DNA of 64,000 bases, taken from NCBI GenBank assembly GCA_027625915.1, contig JANTQA010000057.1, forward strand, positions 1,364,001 through 1,428,000. The letters run 5' to 3'. The translations under genes were made by a program, and so were the position numbers. Source of the stretch: Anaeramoeba flamelloides (lineage: Eukaryota; Metamonada; Anaeramoebidae). The notes under the pieces were generated by a model that ran no database searches, was not told the origin of the DNA, and worked only from the letters and a program-made list of their open reading frames with translations. Below are positions 12,048 through 23,900 of the stretch, in pieces (within the stretch, counting starts at the first letter, position 1; the number at the start of each line of letters is the position of its first letter).

Positions 12048-12530
12048 ATGCTCAAGTTCAATGTTGCAAGAAAACCAACAACTTTGCAAAGAAATCGCAA
12101 AAAACGAATATGTAAGGATCTTTTATTAACAAAATGTTTGGAAAGAGCAAGATCTGATCGGCAAAATCGCTTTGACAAATTACGAAACAACCAACTGAAG
12201 ATGCTTGGGATCATTAACGATTCACAAAATGGTAGTGAAGAAAAAGATCAAAAAGAGATCTTGATCGAGACTGTCAACACCATTGAACAAACGTCTCAAA
12301 AGTTGTGGCCAGAAATGATCCAAAATGTGATGGATCAACTCGAAACAACTGCAACCCAAGAAGATTTTCAAGAGATCCTTATTGCACTCGAGCAAGAGAT
12401 GATCAGTGAAAGAGAAAACTTTTTAAAAATTATTCAACAGCAAGCGGAAGAGTTCCAAGACTATGAAACCGAATACACAGAATATTTGATTTCAACACTC
12501 CCAGAAGTTCCAAACAATACCAACTTTTAA
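12048..12530 (+). CDS. RPA-interacting-protein-like protein (RPAIN family?)
   Basis: A 160-residue protein starts at ATG 12048, just after a T run. The N-terminus is basic and carries KCLERARSDRQNRFDKLRNN, which resembles the conserved N-terminal block of RPA-interacting proteins (human RQRCLERMRNSRDRLLNRYR). The middle and C-terminus (FQEILIALEQEMISERENFL) match the acidic helical middle segment. RPA-interacting proteins bring replication protein A into the nucleus. The family's C-terminal zinc finger is absent: the frame ends LPEVPNNTNF, there is no good donor before the stop, and no CxxC coding follows to about 12900. Either this lineage has a finger-less form or the resemblance is coincidental helix similarity. 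Base composition is more coding-like than the flanks, so the gene itself is real. Confidence 0.55.
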   Translation: MLKFNVARKPTTLQRNRKKRICKDLLLTKCLERARSDRQNRFDKLRNNQLKMLGIINDSQNGSEEKDQKEILIETVNTIEQTSQKLWPEMIQNVMDQLETTATQEDFQEILIALEQEMISERENFLKIIQQQAEEFQDYETEYTEYLISTLPEVPNNTNF

Positions 12531-12914
12531 AATGAAATTGGAACTTTTGTTGAAGACATTTTTCTTTTTGTAAATTATTTTATCACCCTTTCTTAATAAA
12601 GCTCTTTTTGTTAGTATTTTTATTTTCATCTTAATTTTTGATCTTTTTTCGCCAATTGCAAAAACATACCTAAAGTGAGTCAATAACTGTTTATTTAAAT
12701 ATGTAATTTTTGATAATTGACCTAACTTTTTTTGAGTCAATTATTTTTCAGGGTTTATCTTTAAATTGGAAATTAAATTAATTTATCAAGAGTTAAACCC
12801 TCACCAAAGTCTGGTTAAAAGTTTAAAATTTCTGATCAATTAAAAGTTGGTTTCTTTGATTTCTGTGATTGTCAAAATTACCATATTTTTGATAATAACA
12901 ATTAAGGTTTACAA

Positions 12915-13435
12915 TCCCTGAAATTTGGAAAAAGATTTCCTTGTGTTGGGAGTAGTCACTTGTTAATTTGGTTATTAGCTGATCGATTTTGTTCTTTTGT
13001 ATGGTTTTTAATAGTTGTTCAAAATGGTAATTTTTGGCAATTTAATCTTTTTTTTCTTGAAATATAAATTAAAGACTGTAAGATTAAAAGATTGATAGTT
13101 GTTTAAGAATAAATTTTGATTTTTGGGTTAAAAGAAAATTTTCATTTACTTTATTTGTCAATTCTCTAAATGAAAAAAAAATTTTTTTAAAAACACCAAA
13201 TACAACCAAACCTAATTAAAAAAACAATTCGCAACCAAAAACGATATTTTTTTATAACTTGTCTTCCAATCTATTAATCTTACAGTCTTTAATTTATATT
13301 TCAAGAAAAAAAAGATTAAATTGCTAAAAATTACCATTTTGAACAACTATTAAAAACCATACAAAAGAACAAGATCGATCAGCTAATAACCAAATTAACA
13401 AGTGACCACACCCGAAACAAGATAATTTTTTTTAT
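12915..13435. repeat. Long fold-back repeat, arms ~150-180 bp
   Basis: The left arm (about 12915-13104) and right arm (about 13260-13435) are reverse complements, nearly identical over the ~150 bp from GTCACTTGTTAATTTGG to AAGACTGTAAGATTAA, with decaying similarity further out. About 150 bp of AT-rich sequence lies between. No open frame spans it and no clear target duplication was found. It could be a fold-back transposon or an inverted duplication; a transcript would form a ~150 bp double-stranded stem. Confidence 0.85.
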
Positions 13436-13724
13436 AATTTACAATAAAATGAGTAACTTTGTAATATTTTGAAATATCCAAATGGATTTTTAATTATTTA
13501 TAAATTAAAGGATCTTTTAATGTTTTTGAAAAGACACAACAAATAAAATTAATTTTAAAAAAGTGTAGTGATTTTATTATCCCAAAATTTACATTCTGAA
13601 CAATTCACACACTTTTGAAATATTTTCTCGGCATCAAATTTTCAAAAAAAAATATTAGGAATTAACGAGTATTTATCAAATTTTTATCATAAATATCTTG
13701 ATTATTGAGAAATCCATTAATAAA

Positions 13725-13860
13725 ATTTTAATTCACTTTTTCAAGAATAAATGTTTTCCCGAGGCCCAGGGAGATGTGGTTCTGTAATATTTGAATAATT
13801 AACTCCCTGATCTGAGATCCAAAGAGATAGTGACCATTTTTAGGAGAAGGTGGCCAATTC
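13725..13860 (-). pseudogene. Isolated GC-richer exon-like fragment
   Basis: This stretch is clearly GC-richer than its surroundings. On the minus strand it is open for 45 codons after a possible acceptor TTTAG: NWPPSPKNGHYLFGSQIREL, then IIQILQNHISLGLGKTFILE. GLGKTFI is the form of the helicase motif I in superfamily 2 enzymes of the FANCM/Mph1 group, but the usual residues just before it are missing, so a helicase relationship is speculative. No partner exon was found on either side. It looks like a relic or an exon of an unrecognised gene. Confidence 0.35.
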
Positions 13861-15644
13861 TAAATCAGCAATATTCCCCAAAAAAATAATAATTAACAAC
13901 AGATCCTATAGATTAAGATGATTATATCGTAGATGTACGAACTTTTCTCTTTTGAAAAGCTTTTTTTTTAACTTTGATTGTTTTTGAATTTAAAAAATGA
14001 AAATTTGATAAAAAAATAAAAGATCTCAATGTACATTGCTGTTTGAAATTTCAACTAAAGAGTTGAAGAAACAGAACTAAAGAGGTACACTTTCAAATTC
14101 AACAAGACTTATAATTCAAAAGAAAGTTTGCAACAAATGCAATTTACTCGATTCACCAAAGGTGTATTTCCAAAATAATACATTTTTTGTTTCACGGTTA
14201 AATGATTTTTTATCATATTTAAAGCTACTTTTTGTGGAAATTCAATGATCCAACCAATAATAGTTTTTTTTTAGTTGTTTTAAATTTATCTGAAAATATT
14301 TTGAAACTCATAAAATATCAAAAAAAAATTTCAATTTGTAAAATTATAAAATTACCCTTTTGGTTATTTCAAATTTATTCCTGACTTTTGTTCGAAATTT
14401 TTTTTATGATTTAAATACCCAATTCATTTTAAAATGCTTTTAAATGAAAATTTTTATCAGAATAAACCTGTTTCAAAATCTGAATGTTCTCAGAAAAATC
14501 GGTATTTTTAAAAATATGTGAAATAAAACATAAAATTTCTAATATACGAACATTTCCAGAAGAAATTATTTTTTTTAATTCAACCTTTTTGAAAATTCTA
14601 AAAAATAATATATAAAATCTTTTTCAAACAAAGAGGTACACCTCTCAGATCATCAATACTATACAATATGATTGTGACAAAGAGAATTACTTATTGGTGA
14701 TTTTCATCTTAATTATTCATTTTTTCAATTTTTTTTTTTATTATTTGTGGATATTGAACAATTGGAAAATGAAAAAAACGGGATAAAAAGAAACCAATTT
14801 GGAAATAATCTACCAGTATAAAAATGGAAAAAATTTATATTTGATTTCGAATAAACAATAAATAGGAATTGGAAAAGATCATTATTGGATTGATGTATGG
14901 AATAAAGAAAAGAGAAAATAAAGAAAAAAAAAAACTTCCAACAAAATACTGAGATGAATCGCAGCTTTATATTGAATAAAATACTTTAAAGAACAAAAGT
15001 TTGACGTGTAAAGAGTTCTCAATAAAATGTAAAAAACATTTTCTCAATTCATCCTGATCAATGATTTTTAATGTTTTTATAATTTTTTTTCCTTACAATT
15101 TCCAAAAGAAGATTTCTCATTTCAAATAAAAGGGTACATCAATTTTGAAAATATTTATTTTTAATTTTTATTATTTTGTTTTAATGATTTTTAAATATTC
15201 AGTTGAGTGTTTTTTATATTTTAAAGAGTTTCTTATATTTTAGAATGATACTATGGTTAATTTGATTCAATTGTGAATAATTCTTGAAATTTTCTAATAC
15301 CATTTTATTTGCAAAAGAGTTTAAACCCCCCCCAAAAAAAAAAAAAAAATAAATAATATGGAGATCTATTTTGGTACACTAACCTTTATATGAGTATTTT
15401 ATGCACTCATTACTTTAATTAAATTTTGTTCAAGTTCGTTTATAAAAAAATTGGTAAGTTGTAAAAGGATTTGATTTGAAATTTTATTATAATACAATTA
15501 ATTTTTCAAATATAAACTATTAAAAATCATTTCAGGATTTTTTTTGATATCATCTATTTTTTTCAATAATATTTATAATTTATTCCATTTTTTGTCTTTT
15601 TGTTTTTAAAAAAACTAATAATAAAGAGATCCATCACTGGTATA

Positions 15645-15841
15645 CTATCAATTTCACTTTTAAGGCAGAAACTTTCAAACAAATTTAAGGCACAAAAAAT
15701 CTCAAATTAAGGCACAATTTTTGGAATTGTTTTTTTTTTAGAAATTATTTTACTAGAATCCAAAATTTTGTACCTTAATTTGAGATTGTTATTGAGCTTT
15801 AAATTTCGTTGAAGTTTGTTCCTTAAAAGTGGAACTGACTG
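15645..15841. mobile_element. Palindromic TA-insertion MITE, copy 1
   Basis: The element is 197 bp with long inverted arms: the left end reads TTTCACTTTTAAGGCAGAAA and the right end TTCCTTAAAAGTGGAACTG. It is flanked by TA at 15643-15644 and 15842-15843. The second copy, at 49119-49323, shares the arms and the internal motif AATTTAAGGCACAAA in inverted pairs. Confidence 0.75.
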
Positions 15842-17364
15842 TATAAGTTATTTCAAAAAAAGTGGGGCAAATTATATTACAACCTCTTGATTAAGAAAAT
15901 TCGTTATTAAAACTATTTTAATTTATAAAATCATTAACAACAATTTTTTGATCCTTTATAATAATTCAATTTGTTTTTTAGTATGTAATTACAGAAACAA
16001 ATTATTTTAAATTTCCTGATCTTAGTTTTATCTTATATTATTTCGGAATGAAAATTACTGTCTAATATTTTCTTTTTGATCTATAAAATTCTTTTAAGAC
16101 TCATTTAATCTCAACAATTTTCAAATTTAATTCAATCAAATAAATAACTCTATTTTATTTTTTGAAAAATCATTTGTCTCCTTACCATATTTCCGTTTTT
16201 TTATTTTTATTGAAATCGGTTGTACATAGTTCTCACCAAAAAAAGTACATTTTTTTTTTTTTTATTTTTTGGATTAAATTCAAAGAATATATTTTGAAAT
16301 TACTATAATGGTCATTGATTCAATCAGTATTAATATTATACTTATTTTTTTGGTCAATTAAGGAATATCTCCACTAAAAAAATATTATTTTTTATTAAAT
16401 GTAAAAACAAATACACTACTTTATTGGATATACCTCTTATTAATTATTTTTTTTCACAAAACGACTTCAAGAAAAAGAATTTTTCCATTAATCAGTATTT
16501 ATTATCTAATTTTTATAAAAATAATTTTATTTCTTTTAAAAAGAAGTTCATTTTATTTGGTACTATAATTTTACTGTTATTCAGTAATTGTTTTGTTAAT
16601 TAATTAATTATTGTTTTGTTATCTTTCTTGAAATGTTGTTGGAACTTATTAATTATTAATAAAAGAATAAATTAAATTTTATTGTAGTATTATAAAGTTA
16701 TCAAACCTAATTTCTAGATAATTCTTTTGAATTCTTATAAATAACTTTATTTCCTTTAATCTAAATTTTATAAACTATTTTTAGAGTTATTAAAAATATT
16801 TTTCTTAAATTCTTACATAACTTCAACTAATCAATTTGATATATTATATCTTGATAATAAAATTGAAAAAATATAGCTTTATCCATTAATTTTTCAAATT
16901 TTAAAAATCATTATTTTGTGAAATTTAATAAATCCTTAAATTTATATTAATTATTCTTTTCAAAATTTAACATATTAATTAGTTATTTTAAATAAATTCC
17001 TAAACAATTTTTATAAAATGTGCAATTATTTAAAATTTTGAGATTCTATTTGATAAGATTTAAATTACAAACCATGATATTGGTATTCGTACCAGTATTA
17101 AAAAGTAATTAAATTTAAAATTTAGAACTTTTCAAGTAATTCTAACACAATTTAGTAAAATAATAATTTGATCAATATAAAGATATTTAAAAAAAAAACA
17201 ATTGATTCTGAAAAATAAATCAAAAGAAAGAAATTTAACCAGTGATCAGATGAAAAGAAAATATTTCTTTTGATTTTTAGAACTGGTTGCTAGTTGTTTG
17301 GATATTTATATCAAAATTACTGCTCAAGTTGAATAATCCTTGAATTTCAACTTAATATTATCTT

Positions 17365-17770
17365 ACAGTCTTTCCAAAGTTACTGTGAATTTTTTTCAAT
17401 ATCAAATTTTAACGTTGATATAGATTTATAAAAAGTTGAATAGGGGAATCAGAAAGTTCATACAAAAAATATTTTTTCCTAAATTTAGCAATATTCAAGA
17501 ATTTTTTGATATTTAAAAAATAAATTTTAAGAAACCAAAAAGACATTAAACATCGAAAATACATTGAGAAAGGACATAAAAGTTACTCTAAAAAAAATGA
17601 ATTTATTTTCCGATAACACCAGAAGTTTATTTTTCAAATCAAATCATTTATGAAAAAATATTTACAATATAAGCTTCATTATTCACATCACAACTTTTTA
17701 AAAATCTATATCAACACCAAATTTTGACATTGAAAAAATTTCAAGGTAGCTTTGGAATAGCTGTAGATTT
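17365..17770. repeat. Diverged fold-back repeat
   Basis: Arms at about 17371-17490 and 17650-17765 are reverse complements (best block AAATCTATATCAAC ... AAATTTTGA on the right arm), with ~160 bp between. Similarity is lower than in the fold-backs at 12915 and 44120, so it is older. Confidence 0.6.
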
Positions 17771-18178
17771 ATAAACATTCTAATCCCCATAATAAGTGAT
17801 ACCATTAAACTAATTGTATATTTTTAATTATCTTAAAGAAAAAATCCCTATTAACAATCATTTTTTAACAATAAGAGTTTAAATTCAGAAATTTCACAAA
17901 AAGGTTAATATAAAATGAACGATCTTGAGAATGTTTATCATCTCGTTTTTTTTTTTTTTTTATTAACTAAGCCATAATTGTTCCTTTTAAATTTTAGAAA
18001 AAGTACAATTAATAAACGAGTCTTAATATCAAAATCCAAGAATTTAACTGTTTTATACATTACAATTGGATCTGAAAACTTTATTTTTTTATTTAGTTGT
18101 TATTTTGTTTGTTTTTCAAAATTTAAAAACAAATATTTCAAAACAATTTATTAATTTTTTTTCCAAACTAAAATAAAA

Positions 18179-18277
18179 TGCCACAATAGAATCTTGATAT
18201 AAGAACCAAATATAAACCATTTAATATTACCAAAGACAGTTTGATCAAACAAAACAACCTAACATTCTCTTGTGGCG
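18179..18277. mobile_element. Short MITE, TGCCACAATAG family, copy 1
   Basis: A 99 bp segment begins TGCCACAATAGAATCTTG and ends CATTCTCTTGTGGCG. A copy of 95 bp with the same ends lies at 60349-60443. The interiors differ. Flanks are AAA/TTT, so the target duplication is not certain. Confidence 0.6.
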
Positions 18278-19441
18278 TTTTAATTTTACTTGTGAAAAAA
18301 AAATTAATAAATTGTTTTTCAACAGGTACTTTGAATCTAAAAAGCTACTAGACACAACCAAAATAAAAAATGTTATTTTCGAGTCTTCTTTCAAAATCTT
18401 AAAAAGGTAAAAAGTTTGACTTTATGGTTGCTGCTCCCTTAAGAATTTTTAAGAATTCTTCCCAAAAAAATTCTATAAACCCCAAAAGAGGTCTATGAAC
18501 TTTTAAATGCAAATACAGAGATATCGTCTTACAAAAGTTTGATAATTCAATGGACAATAGTTGTCGTTGATTTTTTTCCAGAAATAGATCAGATTTTTTG
18601 CTTTAAAATATATTGTTCACAACTGGTAAATCTATGATTCACAGATAACTGAGTTTTTCTTTTTACTAAAAATCTTATATTCCAATCGATCAAAGAAACC
18701 GACAATAAACATTAAATAATTACAGATTTGTTTTTTTGAAGTTCTACTTTTTGAAAAGTAAATCCAAAAACGAACTACTAAATTTAAAATTTTGATTTTA
18801 AAACTTAGATAAAAATCAACAAACTTCCAAAAAAAAAAAGCAAATTTAGAAAAAATTGAAAATAAATTCCATTCTAATTTTAAAATTTTCTGAAAAAATC
18901 AAGAGTTTACCTTCAAAATTGACTTTACTTTAGATAAACTAATGTTCACTAGACTAGATAATATATTGAAACAAGAAGAAAAAAAAGTATGGGTTTATTT
19001 TCAAATACTGGCTTTGTTGTTTACTATCCCCAAATAATTAAAGCTTCAAATAACGATGATAAATATTACTTAAAAAGTTGAAAAGGTATTATTAGTGTTA
19101 CTGAATTGGCTATGAAATAGGCATTAAAAAAGTAAGGATTAAACTTGTTCGCAAACTTATTTGGCTAAATCTTTTAAATTGTATCTTTTAAAGTATTTAA
19201 AAGAAATTCTCCTCACTTATTTTAAAGAGTTTTGTGAGTGGTAAAAGCTTTTAACCTCTCATAAGATTCAAATAGCTTAATCGAGAATTCATTTTTTTAC
19301 ATTTGGGGTTTGGATTATTTTACTTTTTAGTTCTTTTTTTTTTATTAGAACTGTTTGTAATTCAAACGATTTTTGAATTGTATTTACACTTTACAACCCA
19401 AAAATAGACTATTTTTGATTTAAACTAGAACACAAAGAATC

Positions 19442-20846
19442 ATGAACAAATTTCGTTCTTTGATGAATTGGAAAAAGCGCGAACAAGAAGAAAAAGACAA
19501 AGAAAAAGAACAAATAGCAGAACCAGAGCTTCGAACTCCAAAAAAAGGGAAACGAAATGAAATGTCAATTCGAAGGAAACGATCTGGGCAATTGTCAAAA
19601 GATCTGATTAGTGAAGAGCAATTAAAAAAAATCCAATTGTTACAAAAAAAAGTGGATCAGTATTTGAAAGAGTTTACAAAAAATGTCACGAACCAAAAAG
19701 AAAAAGATTCTACACCAAACTTAAACAACAACAAACGTCAAAGCACCCAAGAAAATGAAAGTGATGTTCATAAAGAAGAAAAAGAAAAACAGGAACAAAA
19801 GGTAGAACAAAAAAAAGAAGAAAAAAAAAACAAAAACTCACAAGAAAAAGAAAAAGAAAAAGAAAAAGAAAAAGAAAAAGAAAAAGAAAAAGAAAAAGAA
19901 AAAGAAAAAGAAAAAGAAAAAGAAAAAGAAAAAGAAAAAGAAAAAGAAAAAGAAAAAGAAAAAGAAAATCAAGAAAACGAAAAACAAAGAGAAAAACAAA
20001 GAAAACAAAAATTAACAAACATATTAAAAATGTTTTATTCTACGTTTTATATGAACGAACACGGTTTACATGTTTTCAAAGGTGCTTCAATTCTTTGTAA
20101 ATTGTTTATAAAATGGTATTTGAAGGAGTTACATTATTTACTCAACAAAGAAAAAGGGACAAATTATTTTATTTCGAGATTATTTAATACAGAAAACAAA
20201 TGGCTAATTATAAATTTGACAAGATCACTAATAATCTTATGCTTAAATCCAAGGTGTGCTCAAAAAATGATTACTTTTAAATTAGCTTCCAAGACTACAA
20301 TAATTCTAAAATTTTTTCTGCAATTGGACAAAAGAATGATCCAAAAACAATATTTCAGTCAAAAGAACAAAAATTTAAATGAACGACTATTTAGGAAAAG
20401 GATAAATGACATTGAAGTTGAGCTTGGGGCGTTTTTAGCCCGGCTGTGCTTGTATAAAGAAGCATTTTTTGAATTGGTTGAATCAAAAGCTATTGCACAT
20501 TTAATAAAAATACCATCAAAAATGTACCACCCAGCGTTAAAATCGATGTTAGGCTCGAGGTTTGCACATAATGTGATAAAAATTTTTGAAAAATATGGCA
20601 TTATTAAAGATTTGATGGAATCATTTACAGAGTCCAGCGCAAGACTAACACCAAGAATTTTTGAAACAATTATATTATTACTAACGAGTTCAATTAAAAG
20701 TGAAAATAACTATATTAAAGAAATTTTTATAAAATTTGAGCTTTATGATTTAATTAAACAAAAAATGATTGTTTTAATTTCTAAAGAATCACAATTTACC
20801 AACAACAACGAAAACAACAGCAGCAACAGCAACAACAACAACGAAG

Positions 20847-20928
<82 letters not shown>

Positions 20929-23900
20929 GGAAGAAAAAATTAAAAAAAAAATATATCTGGATAAGAGAGAAAATCAAAATATAACAATTGCAATTGATAC
21001 GATCACAAATTCGCTTATTGAATTGTCCTTGAATAAAAATTGCGAAACGTATAAAAAATTAAAAGAAAATAACCCAAATCTTAATGATAAGGAAAATAAA
21101 ATCCAACGTAAAAAAGAATCATTTAATACAAAAAATATTAAAAAACAAACCATTTTTGATTTAGATTCAATTAATTGCTTTTATGAAATATTTATAAATT
21201 GTTCAAGCTTTGCAACAACAGATCGATTAATTAACTTTTTAAAGATTATCCAAATCTCAATTTTGACAAATAAATACAATTATTCTATTTTATTAGAAAA
21301 TCAAATAATATTAAAATTATTATTAAATTTCAAAATTTATAATCCCAAAATACGCAAAATGGTTTTAGAACAAATTTCAAAGATATTCATTTATTGTATC
21401 GAAAAAAATAATTTTGATAAAGAAATCAAAACAATCATTAATTATTTAAAAAATGAAGGGACAAATATTAATATGATTTATGATTTATTTAATTTTTTTG
21501 AAAAAATGATCGTCAAAGAAAAATTATTTAAAAAATATTTTCAAAAATATAAATTAATTAAAATTATTTTGAATTATATTGAGGAATTTTCCAATTCCTT
21601 TGATAGCTTTTTTGAACAAATTTTATTAAAAAAAAATAAAAATAAAAATAAAAATAAAAACAAACAAACAAATGGCACAATTGAATTTGATGATATAGAA
21701 AACTTTAATTTCTTATCAACAAATTATAATCAGAAAAAGAGCCAAAAGCATAATCAGAATAAGGGCCAAGATATTGTTGGAGAAAAAACTGGGAATGAAA
21801 AAAAAGAAAACGGAAACGAAAAGGAAAAGGAAAACGAAAACGAAAATGAACAAAGCAAAGCAATAAATAAAAAACTAATTTACTACCCAAAAATGATGAA
21901 ATGCTTATTAGAATTGATAACAAATTCGTTAGAAAATATAATGACCTTTAGAAGTAAGGGTGGTATTTTCAAATTATTAAAATTAACACAAAAACAGGAT
22001 TATCGCAAATCAGCATTATTAGTACTTGAAAGAGTTATTTTAGAAGACACTGAACAGGAATATCAAGGCATTTCTTTATTAATCAATGATTTTCAAAATT
22101 TCCCAGATCATGAAATTAAATATCGTAAAGATATATTAAATTCTTTTATCAAAATATTTGCAAAAAATAAAAAAGCTAAACAAACATTTAAAGATTCAAA
22201 TGGCTTTAATATTTGTTTGAAGAAAAATTTAAAAAAATTCAAATTATTAAAATTAGATATTGGAGGGAAAAAAGAAATATTAAAAATTTTATTTAATACC
22301 TTAATTAGTGCATTAATGGATAACATCGAAATTCAAAAATATTTTGAAAATAATATTATAGAAAAATTGGAAACTTTAATTTATAATTCTGGTATTATCG
22401 AAATAGAAAATGGCACTTTAATTATAAAATTATTAATCAAATTAACCACACACAATTCAAACAAAATAATTCACCCTAATGTATTAAAAATTATATTAAA
22501 ACTAATTTTGAATTTACAATCAATCAATGATGAGAACTATAATAAAAATAAGCAATTAGATCAAGAAAGGGAAAATTACCAAAACAAAAAAGAAGATAAC
22601 AACAACGACAACGACGACGACGAAAGCAAAAACAACAACAACGAAGTAAACAACAACAACAACAACAAAAACAACAACAACAACAACAACAATAATAATA
22701 ATAATAATATTATTGAAATAAATCAAAATTTTGAAAAAAAATCACAAATTTTAACAAAGGAAATTCAAAATAAGAATGAAAATGAAATAATAAAAAAAAA
22801 TCAATATTTAATATTAAATAAAATTTATAATTTATTGAAAAAAAATAGAACAAATCAAGAAATTATTAACAAACTGAATATTTCAAAATATTTGATGAAA
22901 AATTTTTCGAAAGAAATTTGTGAAGAAAAGGAAAGTCATTATAACATTGGGAAAATTTGTTTAAAAATATTAATAATAATGGGGACAAACTATCTTAATA
23001 TTCATGACTTAAGGAATTTTTTCAAAAAATTAATTATGAATAATTCCAATAATATTGAAAGCATTCCTATAAAATTTTTAAATGCATTAATTTTAATGAT
23101 TTCAAAGGGATCAATACCATCTCATTTAAAATTCAATTTGCGTAAAAAGGACTGTGGTCATATTGTTATTAATAATTTTAATGATAAAAAAAATATTACC
23201 AATTTCCCAAAAAGTAACAATTATACGTTTTCGTGTTGGCTTTATTTAAACTATTTCCAAAGAATTAACCAATCGCAATATAATCCATCCATTTATTTAT
23301 TTACTATCAAAAGTAAAGATAAAACAAATAAATCCGCTACAACTTTATTTATTAAGGGTAGCAAATTATATTTACGAACTTCACAAAAATCATTTGTTTG
23401 CTTTAAGAATTTCAATTTTTTGGAAAAAAAATGGTATCACTTAGTGTTGGTTCATCAAAAATCTCGATTAGGTCAAGATCACTGTGCGTTATACATCAAT
23501 AGTATATTCATTCAAAAAATGAAAATTAATTATCCACAGTTTTCAACAAATTCAAATTTAAGTTTCATTATTGGAACAAATTCAGAATTAAAAGAAAAAT
23601 CAAATATTAAATATAAAATCGGGTCTTTATATTTGTTTGATTCTTTATTAAATCATAACGATATACGAGTATTATACCTTTTAGGTTTAAATTATAATGG
23701 TTCATTTCTGGATTCCTTACAGAAATTCAAAACTTTAGAGGTCATTAATTATTTTAATTTAACCAATTTATCTGATCGGACACCAAAGGAAAAATATTTT
23801 GTCATAAATAATATGGATCTATCAAAATTAAATGAAAAAATACTATTTCATTTAAATTATTCAAATAAATTAACCAATGGTATTTCGAACTCGGGTAACA

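Larger units (their letters stand above)
13870..19441. other. Gene-poor region, extremely AT-rich
   Basis: No gene recognised over 5.5 kb. Individually listed elements lie at 15645-15841, 17365-17770 and 18179-18277. Bases about 18680-19020 match about 44800-45170 in direct orientation at a diverged level (shared AATTTTAAAATTTTCTGAAA-like core and CAAGAAGAAAAAAA). A C8-A15 homopolymer junction occurs near 15327-15349. The segment 16000-17200 is almost pure AT. Confidence 0.45.

Noticed and set aside
13741-13866. snRNA or other structured RNA in the GC-rich island
   Set aside because: Compared by eye with U1, U2, U4, U5 and U6 conserved blocks and no match was found; an open minus-strand frame explains it better.
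19710-20018. Leu-Phe repeat protein on the minus strand
   Set aside because: Complement of the GAAAAA tract.
20743-20977. Poly-Leu and poly-Val open frames on the minus strand opposite the AAC tract
   Set aside because: They are complements of the AAC microsatellite in the ALFY-like gene; no start context or domain.
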